Below are positions 1-9,447 of a stretch of 64,000 nt of DNA, one piece after another. The stretch is from Halomonas sp. 1513 (GTDB lineage: Bacteria > Pseudomonadota > Gammaproteobacteria > Pseudomonadales > Halomonadaceae). The position numbers and the translations under genes were made by a program. The notes under the pieces were generated by a model. It was not told the DNA's origin. It saw only the letters and a program-made list of their open reading frames with translations, and made no database searches. Every line of letters starts with the position of its first letter. The stretch's first letter is position 1. Location of the stretch: contig CP019326.1 of assembly GCA_001971685.1 (NCBI GenBank), positions 3,100,001-3,164,000 on the forward strand, in the 5' to 3' direction.

Positions 1-87
1 GGACGTCTCCCCGTGGGAGAGGCATGATCGTCGTCTCGGACCAATAAGCCAAACAGCAACTTTTGATAGCCGCCATCGGATTTTCTT

Positions 88-978
88 ATGAGCCTACCCT
101 TCGATCTGCGCGCCCTACAGTGCTTCGTCAGCGTCGCCGACCAGCGCGGCTTCAGCGCCGCCGCCCGCGAGCTGCATGTCGCTCAGTCGGCCATCAGCCA
201 GACCATCGCCAATCTCGAAAAGCGCCTCGAGCTGACCCTCTTCCATCGCCACGAGCGACGCATCAGCCTCACCGCCGAAGGCGAAGCGCTCTACGCCCAC
301 GCCAAGGCGCTGCTCGAGCGCGCCGAGGCGGCCCATCTGGCGATGCGCGAGCTGCACGGCCTGGTCAAGGGCGAGGTGCGCATCGGCATTCCCTCGATGC
401 TCGGCTCCTACTACTTTCCGCCGCTGCTGATGGGCTTCAAGGCGCGCCACCCGGGCATCCGCCTGACGGTGGTCGAGGCCGGCACGCGTCGCCTGCAGCA
501 CATGATCAACGCTGGCGAGCTGGATCTGGGTGTGGTGATCGACGATGCCACCAGCCAGGGGCTGGAGCGGCGCCGCTTCCTGCGCGAGGAGATGGTGGTT
601 TGCGTACCCGAGGATCATCCGTTTGCCGGACGCGCCAGCGTCTCGCCGGCGGACTTCTTCAGCGAGCCCTTGGTGCTGTTTCAGGACGGCTACTTTCACC
701 GCGAGTTCGTCGATGCCCTGGCCGAGGCGGGTGACCACCAGGCCGACGTGGCCTTTCAGTCGAACCTGATTCCGCTGACCAAGGCCATCGTCCGCCAGGG
801 GTTCGGGATCACCACCTTCCTGCGCCGGGTGATCGACGAGCCGGGGCTGGCCGCGGTGTCGTTCGCCCCCGAGGCGTGGCTGGAACTCTCGCTGGCCTGG
901 GCCCGTGGCAGTGGCCTGTCACGGGCCGAGCAGGCCTTCGTCGACTTCGTGCTGGAGCACCCCGATCAGCCGCGCTGA
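88..978 (+). CDS. LysR-family transcriptional regulator
   Basis: A 296-residue protein with the usual LysR layout. The N-terminal winged helix-turn-helix (about residues 5-65, with FSAAARELHVAQSAISQ as the recognition region) is followed by a periplasmic-binding-protein-like effector domain (about 92-290). The length is typical of the family. The ATG at 88 is used because the HTH begins right after it, although no good Shine-Dalgarno precedes it. The 3' end overlaps the convergent mepS-like gene by 13 bases. LysR regulators usually control a divergent neighbour; that neighbour would lie left of the window, so the target is unknown. The family call is firm; the effector is not known. Confidence 0.93.
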   Translation: MSLPFDLRALQCFVSVADQRGFSAAARELHVAQSAISQTIANLEKRLELTLFHRHERRISLTAEGEALYAHAKALLERAEAAHLAMRELHGLVKGEVRIGIPSMLGSYYFPPLLMGFKARHPGIRLTVVEAGTRRLQHMINAGELDLGVVIDDATSQGLERRRFLREEMVVCVPEDHPFAGRASVSPADFFSEPLVLFQDGYFHREFVDALAEAGDHQADVAFQSNLIPLTKAIVRQGFGITTFLRRVIDEPGLAAVSFAPEAWLELSLAWARGSGLSRAEQAFVDFVLEHPDQPR

Positions 979-1562
979 GTCCAGGCCGCGCGCTGTGCCA
1001 GCTGGGTCTGGTCCATGGGCCGCCGCGACTGCCAGTAGTGGCGCTGCCAGTAGGTGTTATCGATCTCGGAGAGGATCACCCCCTGGGACGTGGAGGCGTG
1101 CAGGAAGTAGCCGTCGCCGACATAGACGCCGACGTGGTTGTAAGGCCCCGGCGGGCGAAAGAACACCAGATCACCGGGACGCAGCTCGCTACGCTCGATG
1201 CGGCTGCCCTGCAGCGCCTGGGACTCGGTGGTGCGCGGCAGGTCCATGCGGAAGCTGTCGTTGAAGACATGCTGCATCAGCGCCGAGCAGTCGATGCCGG
1301 CCTGGCCTTCGCCGCCCAGGCGATAGGGGGTGCCCACCCAGCGCTCGTGCTGCGCCAGCAGTGCCTGGCGCACCAGCGCCGGCGAGGGACGCTGGAAACT
1401 GCGCAGTTCGCGGGTCGGGTTGTCCACCGGAGACATCAGCGGGTCACGGTCGAGAGACGGCAGGGAAGTACCGAAGTACTCGGCGGGCGGCTCTTCCTGC
1501 GGGGTTCCAGCACAGCCAGCCACGATACCGAGAAGCAGACATACGCCAGCAATACGCAACAT
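966..1562 (-). CDS. NlpC/P60 lipoprotein, MepS (Spr)-like murein endopeptidase
   Basis: A 198-residue lipoprotein that probably cleaves peptide cross-links in peptidoglycan at the outer membrane. The signal peptide ends in the lipobox VAGC, with Cys17 as the lipidated residue. The NlpC/P60 domain (about 65-185) has the catalytic Cys92 in GIDCSALMQ, His143 in NHVGVYVG and a third polar residue, His155, in LHASTSQG, the same arrangement as E. coli MepS. The start at 1562 is chosen because the signal peptide begins there; the frame opens 16 codons earlier. The 3' end overlaps the LysR gene convergently. The family is certain; assignment to MepS rather than another NlpC paralogue is by motif similarity. 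Confidence 0.9.
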   Translation of the reverse strand: MLRIAGVCLLLGIVAGCAGTPQEEPPAEYFGTSLPSLDRDPLMSPVDNPTRELRSFQRPSPALVRQALLAQHERWVGTPYRLGGEGQAGIDCSALMQHVFNDSFRMDLPRTTESQALQGSRIERSELRPGDLVFFRPPGPYNHVGVYVGDGYFLHASTSQGVILSEIDNTYWQRHYWQSRRPMDQTQLAQRAAWTQRG

Positions 1563-1818
1563 TAAGCGACCTCGTTCACGAATGCGCGAACCGCGCCTTG
1601 CCACCAGCACGCGTAATCACGCATGTCGGGGGCAGTGTGACGTCGCTGTGGAAGTGGTGCCCAGGGCGGATGCCCGACGTACCACGTCCATAGCGGCCTG
1701 TCAGCGGTCCGATGCCAAGGGAAAATCAGGCACCTGACAGGAAGCGCCTGTTGACAAAAACCTGTTGAATATAATCCATGTTATGGCGCCTGGCGACAGC
1801 CGGGAACGTAACGTTTGG

Positions 1819-4278
1819 TTAATGAAGGGTGCGCGCATCCCCCGGCAGGGTATCGATATGCATCGGCGCCCAGTGCCGCGGCCGTGCCCCCGGGAAGTCG
1901 AGGCTCGCCCAGGCGCCGGCCAGCGGCGGCGCGCCGGTGAGCCAGGCCACCAGTGCCTCGCGGAAGCTGGCCAGGAAATCTGACCGCTCCTCGGTCTCGC
2001 CCATGAAGAACGAGAAACCGGCGTAGAGACCGCGGGCGTAGGCCGACCAGCCGGCGTAGTGCTCGGCGGCCAGCCGCGTGGCGCGCTCCAGCACCGCGGC
2101 GAAGGCCGCTTCATCGAGCCAGGCCAGCTGACGCGCGGCAATCGCCAGGTCCACCGCCTGGGCGATGTCCCAGGCGGTCATGTCGATATCGTTGCAGCCA
2201 TCCTCGTTGTCGCGCACCCGCGCCAGCCGCAGCAGGTGATTGCGCTCCTCTTCGCCGCAATCACCGGACTCAAGGGTGGCGATTTCGGACGCCAGGCGGG
2301 CGGTGTTGAGGGTATAGGGGGCATAGTTGATCTGGAATTCCTGGCGATCCCCGGAACCGAGCAGGAAATCCAGAAACTCGGCCACGCCCGCGGCGCTGTG
2401 CAGGCCGTAGTGGCCGTCGAGCCACTCGCGGATCGCCTCGCACTCCCTGGGGCTCTCGGGTAGCGGCTCGCTCCAGGCGCTGGTGTTGAGCGGCCCGACC
2501 AGCGCCAGCGCGGTGAAGCGCGGCAGGCTGGGACGCTCGCCGGGCTCCTGCCAGGCCCCTGGCTTCCAGTCCAGCCAGTGGAAGGGGCTGCCGGGATCGT
2601 CGCGGTGCCAGCAGATCTCGTGGCTCAGCAGCGGCCCCTCGCCGTCGGGCAGCACGCTCTCCCAGGCCGACCAGGCGCTCAACAGGCGCCGCGCATCGGG
2701 ATAGAAGCGACACAGCACGCCGCGCAGCGATTCGGCCTGGTCAGCCAGAGCCGCGGCGTCGAACTCGCCGCTGTCCATCGCCATCTGCAGGTAGAAAGCG
2801 TACTTCTCGGCCATGTGAATGGTGGCGGCATGGCGGCTGCAGCCGGCCAGCGCATCGCGCTGGGCCAGCGCCGCGGCCGGCGGCTCACCAAAGGGAGTGC
2901 GCGTCCTGGGCAGCGCCGCATGGCTGGCATCGGCGGCCAGCTGGTTGAGATGGTGGGCCTGGGCCGGCAGCCAGTAGCGGCGCAGCCCGTCGGCGCCGTC
3001 GTCAGGGAACAGCCCCAGCGTCTCGCGCAGGTAGCCGCGGGCGTCATCGCTGCGGGCCTCGCTCAGCGCTGGCGACACACCCTGGCAATAGAGCAGGTCG
3101 GGTTCGCGGATCGAGGCCAGCGCCAGCACCCAGTGACGCGGCTCACGGCGCCAGGCGCGCATCGCTGTGCGGCTGCGCTGGCGCAGCGGCTCCTCGAGCA
3201 AGTCGGCCAGCGGCTCGCGCCAGGGACTGACCGCCGACTGCAGCAGCAGCCCCCAGTCGCCGGGCACCTCACCGCAGCGATCGCGCCCGTCGAACAGGCT
3301 GCGTCCGCGCTGGTAGGCGTTGACCAGCGCCATCCAGTCGCTGTAGCGCCGCGCCAGCAGATCCAGGGCATGGCCGGCGAAATCCTCGGCCTCCTCCTGG
3401 CTGAGCCACTCCAGGCACCAGCCGGCATGCGCCAGCTCGACCATCCGCAGCCAGTCCCAGGCCGCCCACTCCAACGGCTCGCCGCGGGCCACGAAGGTCA
3501 GTAGCATATGGCCGTAGGGCTCGGCACCCTGCAGCCCGGCCAGCCACGCCTGGCGCTGCTCGGCGTCCTGCTCGAGCAGGCGGCTGGCGTCGAGGTCCCA
3601 GCCGTAGCGGTCGCCCTGCCCGGCCAGCCACAGTATCAGGCGGATCAGCCCGTCACGCTCATGCACCTGCCACACCTCACCCAGCCAGCCGGCCACATCG
3701 GGCCAGTCGAGGCCGGGGCTCGGCGGCAGCGCCAGGGTCGGCGCGAAGGCCGCACGCAGGCGCCACACCGACTCCCGCGGGGCGCTCGGCCAGAGCGGGG
3801 CCGGCGCCTCGCGCCGCGCCAGGCGCGCAGCGAGCATCTCCCAGGTCACGCCGTCACCGTCCTGCTCGAGGCGCGCCAGCGCCTCACAGGCTTCATAGAA
3901 GCCGTCGTCGCCGCGCACCCAGCCCTCGCCACTGCGGATGGCAAGCAGCGCCTTGAGCCACTCGCCGAGATCACGGTAGTGGGCGCAGATATCGTCGGCC
4001 AGGCGCCTGACCCAGGCCCGCGCCTGCTCGCCGGGCAGCCAGCCCGCTGCCGCCGCCAGCGCCAGCAGCTCCAGGGCATCGAGCTGGCACAGGGCATTGG
4101 GCGGGCCCGCAGGGAACGCCTCGAGCAATCGCCAGCCGAGTTCGCTGCGCTCCTCGACCCCGAGGTAGCTCAGCCGCTCGGCGGCCAGCTCCGCCGACAC
4201 CGCCGTCGGGTCGGGCTCGAAGGCCCAGCCGCACAGCACCAGTTGTTGCGCCCACCAGGCATTCAGGGGATCGACCAA
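1819..4278 (-). CDS. Large DUF1266-type protein of unknown function
   Basis: An 819-residue, Trp- and Ala-rich, probably all-helical cytoplasmic protein without a signal peptide or membrane segment. The C-terminal part (about residues 610-790) resembles DUF1266 (E. coli YbeR/YbeU family). It has the block with EWLDGHYGLHSAAGVAEFL, then TAWDIAQAVDLA, and then a GWSAYARGLYAGF segment. The N-terminal 120 residues look like a diverged copy of the same helical unit. Known DUF1266 proteins are about 235 residues, so this is a multi-unit version. The start is TTG at 4278 behind a GAGGTGA ribosome-binding site. It is monocistronic and divergent from gabD. Function unknown; the DUF1266 call is from remembered family patterns. 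Confidence 0.75.
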   Translation of the reverse strand: MVDPLNAWWAQQLVLCGWAFEPDPTAVSAELAAERLSYLGVEERSELGWRLLEAFPAGPPNALCQLDALELLALAAAAGWLPGEQARAWVRRLADDICAHYRDLGEWLKALLAIRSGEGWVRGDDGFYEACEALARLEQDGDGVTWEMLAARLARREAPAPLWPSAPRESVWRLRAAFAPTLALPPSPGLDWPDVAGWLGEVWQVHERDGLIRLILWLAGQGDRYGWDLDASRLLEQDAEQRQAWLAGLQGAEPYGHMLLTFVARGEPLEWAAWDWLRMVELAHAGWCLEWLSQEEAEDFAGHALDLLARRYSDWMALVNAYQRGRSLFDGRDRCGEVPGDWGLLLQSAVSPWREPLADLLEEPLRQRSRTAMRAWRREPRHWVLALASIREPDLLYCQGVSPALSEARSDDARGYLRETLGLFPDDGADGLRRYWLPAQAHHLNQLAADASHAALPRTRTPFGEPPAAALAQRDALAGCSRHAATIHMAEKYAFYLQMAMDSGEFDAAALADQAESLRGVLCRFYPDARRLLSAWSAWESVLPDGEGPLLSHEICWHRDDPGSPFHWLDWKPGAWQEPGERPSLPRFTALALVGPLNTSAWSEPLPESPRECEAIREWLDGHYGLHSAAGVAEFLDFLLGSGDRQEFQINYAPYTLNTARLASEIATLESGDCGEEERNHLLRLARVRDNEDGCNDIDMTAWDIAQAVDLAIAARQLAWLDEAAFAAVLERATRLAAEHYAGWSAYARGLYAGFSFFMGETEERSDFLASFREALVAWLTGAPPLAGAWASLDFPGARPRHWAPMHIDTLPGDARTLH

Positions 4279-4457
4279 GACTCACCTCTACATCACGAAA
4301 GACGGCAACGCATAAATCGGCGCCCAGTGTAGCCGAAAGCGTACAGGCCGCCGATGGTTGACGGCCAAACAGGGCAATATGGCCGCCGAATCGTTTTATA
4401 TATTGCACACTACGTCAATTATGATAACAATCAGCCCATCGACCCTGAGGAGGCAGC
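4279..4457. promoter_or_regulatory. Divergent control region between DUF1266 gene and gabD
   Basis: This 179-bp gap serves two divergent genes and becomes AT-rich just before gabD (about 4393-4430). The 9-mer GGCCGCCGA occurs twice, at 4346-4354 and 4381-4389, 35 bases apart, so the copies lie on the same helix face if bound by a protein. A TATGAT hexamer lies in the AT-rich part, but no convincing -35 pairs with it. A GAGGAGG ribosome-binding site at 4448 serves gabD. Confidence 0.4.
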
Positions 4458-5909
4458 ATGCCCATACACACAATCCCCGATCTGATGATCGACAAGGCGT
4501 TCATTGCCGGCGCCTGGCGCGACGCCGAGCGGCGCTTCGCGGTGACCAACCCGGTCAGTGGCGACGTGCTCGCCGAAGTGCCCGACCTCGACGCCGACGC
4601 CGCGCGCGACGCCGTGGCCGCCGCCGAGGCGGCCTGGCCGGCGTGGCGCAAGACCCCGGCCAAGCAGCGCAGCGCGCTGCTGCGCGCCTGGTTCGAGGCG
4701 ATCATGGCCCACCAGGAAGACCTGGCACGCTTGATGACCCTGGAGCAGGGCAAGCCGCTCGCCGAATCCCGCGGCGAGGTTGCCTACGGCGCCAGCTTCA
4801 TCGAGTTCTACGCCGAGCAGGCCAAGCGCATGGCCGGCGAGACGCTGCCCAGCCACGGCGCCGACAAGCGCCTGCTGGTGCTGCGCGAACCGGTCGGCGT
4901 GGTCGCCGCCATCACTCCGTGGAACTTCCCGCTGGCGATGATCACCCGCAAGTGCGCCCCGGCGCTGGCCGCCGGCTGCCCGGTGGTGATCAAGCCCGCC
5001 GAGGCCACCCCGCTGACCGCCCTGGCCCTGGCGCGCCTCGCCGAGCAGGTCGGCTTTCCCGCCGGCCTGCTCAACGTGGTCACCGCCGAGAAGCCGGCGG
5101 CCATTGGCGAGGTGCTGACCAGCGACCCGCGGGTGCGCAAGGTCTCCTTCACCGGCTCGACGCCGGTGGGTAAGAAGCTGCTGGCGCAGTGCGCCGGCAC
5201 GGTCAAGAAGGTCTCCATGGAACTGGGCGGCAACGCGCCGTTCATCGTCTTCGACGACGCCGACCTCGACGCCGCGGTGGAGGGCGCCATCGCCTCCAAG
5301 TTCCGCAACGCCGGTCAGACCTGCGTCTGCACCAACCGCTTCCTGGTTCAGGACGGCGTCTATGATGCCTTCCTCGAGAAACTCGCCGCCCGCGTCGCCG
5401 AGCTCGAGGTCGGCGACGGCCTCGATGAGGGCGTGACGCAGGGGCCGCTGATCAATGCCGCGGCGGTGGACAAGGTCCAGTCGCATATCCACGACGCCCT
5501 GGAGAAAGGCGCGCGGCTGGTATGCGGCGGCGAACCGCATGTCCTGGGCGGCAACTTCTTCCAGCCCACCGTGGTCGCCGACGTTACCGCCGAGATGCGC
5601 GTGGCCCGCGAGGAGACCTTCGGCCCGCTGGCCCCGGTGTTCCGTTTCGACACCGACGAACAGGCCATCGCCATGGCCAACGCTACCGAGTTCGGCCTCG
5701 CCGCCTACTTCTATGCCCGCGACTATCGGCGCATCTGGCATGTCATGGAAGGCCTCGAGTATGGCATGGTAGCAGTCAATGAAGGTCTGCTTTCCACCGA
5801 ACTTGCGCCGTTTGGCGGCGTCAAGGAATCGGGCCTGGGCCGTGAAGGGTCGCACCACGGCCTGGATGACTTCACTGAGCTAAAGTATGTGTGTATCGGC
5901 GGCCTGTGA
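4458..5909 (+). CDS. gabD: Succinate-semialdehyde dehydrogenase (NADP+)
   Basis: A 483-residue cytoplasmic aldehyde dehydrogenase, the second step of 4-aminobutyrate breakdown: succinate semialdehyde plus NADP+ gives succinate. The motifs sit where E. coli GabD (482 residues) has them: PWNF with Asn156, the general base Glu255 in MELGGN, and the nucleophile Cys289 in NAGQTCV. A GAGGAGG Shine-Dalgarno 3-9 bases before the ATG fixes the start. gabT follows after 34 bases on the same strand and closes with a strong terminator, so the two form a gabDT operon. No dedicated GabR- or GabC-type regulator is adjacent. Succinate feeds directly into the succinate dehydrogenase encoded later in the window. 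Confidence 0.95.
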   Translation: MPIHTIPDLMIDKAFIAGAWRDAERRFAVTNPVSGDVLAEVPDLDADAARDAVAAAEAAWPAWRKTPAKQRSALLRAWFEAIMAHQEDLARLMTLEQGKPLAESRGEVAYGASFIEFYAEQAKRMAGETLPSHGADKRLLVLREPVGVVAAITPWNFPLAMITRKCAPALAAGCPVVIKPAEATPLTALALARLAEQVGFPAGLLNVVTAEKPAAIGEVLTSDPRVRKVSFTGSTPVGKKLLAQCAGTVKKVSMELGGNAPFIVFDDADLDAAVEGAIASKFRNAGQTCVCTNRFLVQDGVYDAFLEKLAARVAELEVGDGLDEGVTQGPLINAAAVDKVQSHIHDALEKGARLVCGGEPHVLGGNFFQPTVVADVTAEMRVAREETFGPLAPVFRFDTDEQAIAMANATEFGLAAYFYARDYRRIWHVMEGLEYGMVAVNEGLLSTELAPFGGVKESGLGREGSHHGLDDFTELKYVCIGGL

Positions 5910-5943
5910 GCGCCCCCCTACCAACGATCCAAGGAGTGACACG

Positions 5944-7242
5944 ATGACTAATGCAGAGCTCAACGACCTCAAGCAGCGCTATGTGGCCAACGGCGCCGCC
6001 AGCCCCGCCACGGCCTTCGCCGACCGCGCCGAGAACGCCCAGGTGTGGGACGCCGACGGCAACCGCTTCGTCGACTTCGCCGGCGGCATCGGCGTGCTCA
6101 ATATCGGCCACCGCCATCCCAAGGTGGTCGCAGCGGTCAAGGCCCAGCTCGACAAGGTGATGCACACCTGCCAGACCGTGATGCCCTACGAGGGCTACGT
6201 GAAGGTGGCCGAGAAGCTCAGCCAGATCACCCCGGTGCGCGGCCACGCCAAGGTGATGCTGGCCAACTCCGGCGCCGAGGCGCTGGAAAACGCCGTCAAG
6301 GTCGCCCGCGCCGCCACCGGCAAGAACAACGTGATCTGCTTCGACGGCGGCTATCACGGCCGTACCTTCATGACCATGGCCATGAACGGCAAGGTCGCGC
6401 CCTACCAGACCGACTTCGGCAGCATGCCCGGCAACGTCTTCCGTGCGCCCTTCCCGGTGCCCTACCACGGTGTCAGCGAAGACGAAGCCCTGCGTGGCTT
6501 GAAGATGGCGCTCAAGACCGACGCCAACCCCAAGGACACCGCAGCCATCGTGCTCGAGCCGGTGCTCGGCGAGGGCGGCTTCTATCCGGCGCCGACCAGC
6601 TTCCTCAAGGCGATCCGCGAGATCTGCGACGAGCACGGCATCCTGATGATCATCGACGAGGTGCAGTCGGGCTTCGGGCGCACCGGCAAGATGTTCGCCA
6701 TCGAGCACAGCGGCGTCGAGCCCGATATCATGACCATGGCCAAGAGCATGGCCGACGGCATGCCGATCTCCGCGGTGGTCGGCACCGACAAGGTGATGGA
6801 CGCTTCTGGCGGCAACTCGCTGGGCGGCACCTATACCGGCAGCCCGGTCTCCTGCGCCGCGACCCTGGCGGTACTCGAGGTCTTCGAGGAGGAGAACATC
6901 CTCGCCAAGAGTAACGCCCTGGGCGACAAGCTGGCCAAGCGCTTCGCCACCTGGCAGCAGGACTTCGACTGCATCGACAACGGGCGCAACATGGGCGCCA
7001 TGGCGGCCTTCGACCTGGTCTCCGACAAGGCCAACCACACCCCGGACGCCGAGCTGGCCGCGGCGCTGTGCAAGAAGGCCCGCGACAACGGCCTGATCCT
7101 GCTCTCCTGCGGCATGTACGGCAACACCATCCGCTTCCTGATGCCGGTCACCATCGAGGACGACATCCTCGAAGAGGGCCTTGGCATCCTCGAGTCGTGC
7201 CTCAAGGAACTGGTCGGCCAGAAGGCAAGTGCCACCGCCTGA
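5944..7242 (+). CDS. gabT: 4-aminobutyrate aminotransferase
   Basis: A 432-residue class III PLP-dependent aminotransferase that converts 4-aminobutyrate and 2-oxoglutarate to succinate semialdehyde and glutamate. The PLP-binding Lys267 is in TMAKSMADG, the cofactor-contacting Asp238 is in MIIDEVQSGFG, and the NSGAEALENA phosphate-binding stretch lies near residue 110; spacing matches E. coli GabT (Lys268). The frame is open 19 codons further upstream, but the ATG at 5944 has an AAGGAG site at the right distance and begins the conserved N terminus. It is co-transcribed with gabD. Family members can also take 5-aminovalerate, so substrate breadth is open. Confidence 0.94.
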   Translation: MTNAELNDLKQRYVANGAASPATAFADRAENAQVWDADGNRFVDFAGGIGVLNIGHRHPKVVAAVKAQLDKVMHTCQTVMPYEGYVKVAEKLSQITPVRGHAKVMLANSGAEALENAVKVARAATGKNNVICFDGGYHGRTFMTMAMNGKVAPYQTDFGSMPGNVFRAPFPVPYHGVSEDEALRGLKMALKTDANPKDTAAIVLEPVLGEGGFYPAPTSFLKAIREICDEHGILMIIDEVQSGFGRTGKMFAIEHSGVEPDIMTMAKSMADGMPISAVVGTDKVMDASGGNSLGGTYTGSPVSCAATLAVLEVFEEENILAKSNALGDKLAKRFATWQQDFDCIDNGRNMGAMAAFDLVSDKANHTPDAELAAALCKKARDNGLILLSCGMYGNTIRFLMPVTIEDDILEEGLGILESCLKELVGQKASATA

Positions 7243-7267
7243 GTCAGCCCCTAGTCGTCACTACCCA

Positions 7268-7300
7268 CCGCCCGGCTGACCGCAGCCGGGCGGTTTTTTT
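7268..7300 (+). terminator. Rho-independent terminator of gabDT
   Basis: A perfect 10-bp stem (CCGCCCGGCT at 7268-7277 and its complement at 7284-7293) with a 6-base loop is followed by seven T residues at 7294-7300, 25 bases behind the gabT stop. Confidence 0.93.
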
Positions 7301-7354
7301 GGTGATATCCTTGCCCTGGCTTTGCACGACACTGCCTGCGCCCAAGGACCTTCG

Positions 7355-7948
7355 ATGTTTCGCACCCTCTCTCTGCTGCGCTCGCTGCACGGCGCCCACC
7401 ACTCGCTGGCGGACGCCCGCGCCACCGTGCAGCGCGCCTGCGACTACCGCTGGCTGCGCGGGGCCATGGCCGGCTGCCATGTCGCCGAGGCGTCCAAGCC
7501 GCTGGCTGACGCCACCCCCTGCGTGGCCCTTACCCAACTGGTCAGCGCGTCGCCGGCGCGGCTGCGCGGCGGCAACTGGCCCGCCGACGCCGAGGCTCGT
7601 GAGCGCTGCCGGGTCGAGGGTAGCCACGCCTGCCGCGCCGCCGGAGCACCGGCCTATCGCACCCTCGAGAGCCTCTCCCAGGGCCTGGTTCATGGCGCCA
7701 TGTCGGTGCTCGAGGATGCCGCCCGGCTCGACTACCTGCTCGAACAGCGGGCGCTATGGCTGACCTGGCGCCGCCCCCAGCGTCTCGAGGGCGCGCTTGC
7801 GGCGCTGGCCGCTCGCCGGCTTGGCCAGGCACACCAGGGGGTGTTCGTGCTCGAGCTCAGGGTGCCGGGACGCGACCTTGAGGGCGCCCCCCGCGGCGCC
7901 TGGCTCGATCAGCAGCTCGACCGCTACCGCAAGCTGCTGCCCCGCTGA
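7355..7948 (+). CDS. Hypothetical protein, orphan
   Basis: A 197-residue protein I do not recognise. Codon third positions are almost all G or C, as in its neighbours, which supports it as real, and an AAGGA site precedes the ATG at 7355. The frame is also open from 7322 but without a ribosome-binding site. There is no signal peptide and no membrane helix. The composition is rich in Ala, Arg and Leu, with several Cys (residues 30, 41, 57 region and others), and the C-terminal half is predicted helical. It sits alone between the gab terminator and the amidase gene. No function is suggested by the context. Confidence 0.7.
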   Translation: MFRTLSLLRSLHGAHHSLADARATVQRACDYRWLRGAMAGCHVAEASKPLADATPCVALTQLVSASPARLRGGNWPADAEARERCRVEGSHACRAAGAPAYRTLESLSQGLVHGAMSVLEDAARLDYLLEQRALWLTWRRPQRLEGALAALAARRLGQAHQGVFVLELRVPGRDLEGAPRGAWLDQQLDRYRKLLPR

Positions 7949-8026
7949 CCCCTTGTAGGACACACCGTGACTCTCCTAGGCTGGTAGCCACGCATGATGC
8001 GACGCCACCCACACAAGGAGAGACGT

Positions 8027-9442
8027 GTGAACGACACAGACCTCGGCGTTCTCGACGCCGCCCATCTCGTCGAGCGCTATCGACGCCGCGACTGCTCGCC
8101 GCTGGAGGCCACCCGCGCCGCCCTCGAACGGATCGAACGCTTCAATCCTGCCGTCAACGCCTATGTATACGTCGATCACGAGGGTGCCGAGAAAGCCGCC
8201 CGAGCCTCGGCGCGGCGCTGGGGCAAGGGCGAGCCGCTGAGCGCCATCGACGGCGTGCCGGTGTCGCTCAAGGACCTCACCGCGGTGGCCGGCATGCCCT
8301 CCCGGGACGGCTCGCTGACCACCGATGACGTCCCCCGTGAGCACGACTCGCCGCCGGCCCGAAAGCTGCGCGAGGCCGGGGCGATCCTGCTCGGCAAGAC
8401 CAATACGCCGGAGTTCGGCTGGAAGGGCGTGACCGACAGTCTCGTCCACGGCGCCACCCGCAACCCCTGGGATACCCGGCTGACCCCGGGCGGCTCCTCC
8501 GGCGGCGCGGGCGTCGCCGCGGCGCTGAACATGGGCGTGCTGCACCAGGGCGGCGACTCTGGCGGTTCGATTCGCATTCCCGCCGCTTTCACCGGCACTT
8601 TCGGCTTCAAGCCGTCGTTCGGCTGGGTGCCCCAGTGGCCGCCCTCCCAGGAGCCGACACTCTCGCACCTCGGTCCAATCACCCGCACCGTGGGCGATGC
8701 GGCCCTGATGCTCAACGTGATCGGCCGCTATGACTACCACGACCCCTACGCCATCCGCGGCCAGCCCGACGACTGGGGCAGCGATATCGGCCAGGGCATC
8801 GAAGGGCTGCGCATCGCCTACTCCGCCGACCTCGGCTATGCCAAGGTCGACCCCCAGGTCGCCCAGCGCGTCAGGGAGGCCGCCGACAAGCTCGCGGCAC
8901 TCGGCGCCGAGATCGTTGAGGTCGACCCCGGTTTCGCCTCACCGCTCTCCACCTTCCAGACCATCTGGTTCACCGCCTCGCTGGACATGTACCAGCAGCT
9001 GAGCGCCAGTCAGCGCGAACAGCTCGACCCCGGTCTGGTCTCGAATGCGCTGCGCGCCGAGTCGCTGTCGTCGGTGGATCTGTTCCGCGCCCTCAGCGAG
9101 CGCGCACGGCTGACCGAGCGGTTGGAACACTTCAATCGCGACTATCATCTGCTGATGACCCCGGCAGTGGCCGTCGAGCCGTTTGCCATCAACCACGAGG
9201 TACCGCCGGGCAGCGGCATGCAGGACTGGGAGGACTGGGCGCCCTTCTCTTACCCCTTCAACCTCAGCCAGCAGCCCGCCGCCTCGGTGCCCTGCGGCTT
9301 TACCGACAAGGGGCTGCCGGTGGGCTTCCAACTGGCCGGCGGCAAGTTCGACGACCAGCGTGTGCTGCGCGTCTGCCATGCCTTCATGGAGGCATATCCG
9401 CCACGCTTCCCGGCCATGCCCGACCCCATTCAACAGGCCTGA
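8027..9442 (+). CDS. Amidase (amidase-signature family)
   Basis: A 471-residue cytoplasmic hydrolase of the amidase-signature superfamily, which cleaves carboxamide C-N bonds. The Ser-cisSer-Lys triad is visible: Lys82 in PVSLKDL, the Ser pair at 157-158 in TPGGSSGGAG, and the nucleophile Ser181 in GGDSGGSIRIPA. The GTG at 8027 is taken as start because AAGGAG lies six bases upstream; an ATG at 7994 is in frame but has no such site. The gene is monocistronic and ends in a stable hairpin. It is not GatA (no gatB/gatC nearby); the substrate may be an aryl or aliphatic amide and cannot be told from sequence. Confidence 0.92.
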   Translation: MNDTDLGVLDAAHLVERYRRRDCSPLEATRAALERIERFNPAVNAYVYVDHEGAEKAARASARRWGKGEPLSAIDGVPVSLKDLTAVAGMPSRDGSLTTDDVPREHDSPPARKLREAGAILLGKTNTPEFGWKGVTDSLVHGATRNPWDTRLTPGGSSGGAGVAAALNMGVLHQGGDSGGSIRIPAAFTGTFGFKPSFGWVPQWPPSQEPTLSHLGPITRTVGDAALMLNVIGRYDYHDPYAIRGQPDDWGSDIGQGIEGLRIAYSADLGYAKVDPQVAQRVREAADKLAALGAEIVEVDPGFASPLSTFQTIWFTASLDMYQQLSASQREQLDPGLVSNALRAESLSSVDLFRALSERARLTERLEHFNRDYHLLMTPAVAVEPFAINHEVPPGSGMQDWEDWAPFSYPFNLSQQPAASVPCGFTDKGLPVGFQLAGGKFDDQRVLRVCHAFMEAYPPRFPAMPDPIQQA

Positions 9443-9447
9443 ACGCA

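Noticed and set aside
1..87. Possible promoter or gene fragment at the left edge
   Set aside because: The short sequence shows no convincing -10/-35 pair, ORF or hairpin that can be tied to the LysR gene.
4346..4389. GGCCGCCGA direct repeat as a definite operator
   Set aside because: Two 9-mers of this composition can arise by chance in a genome this GC-rich; kept only as a remark in the control-region entry.
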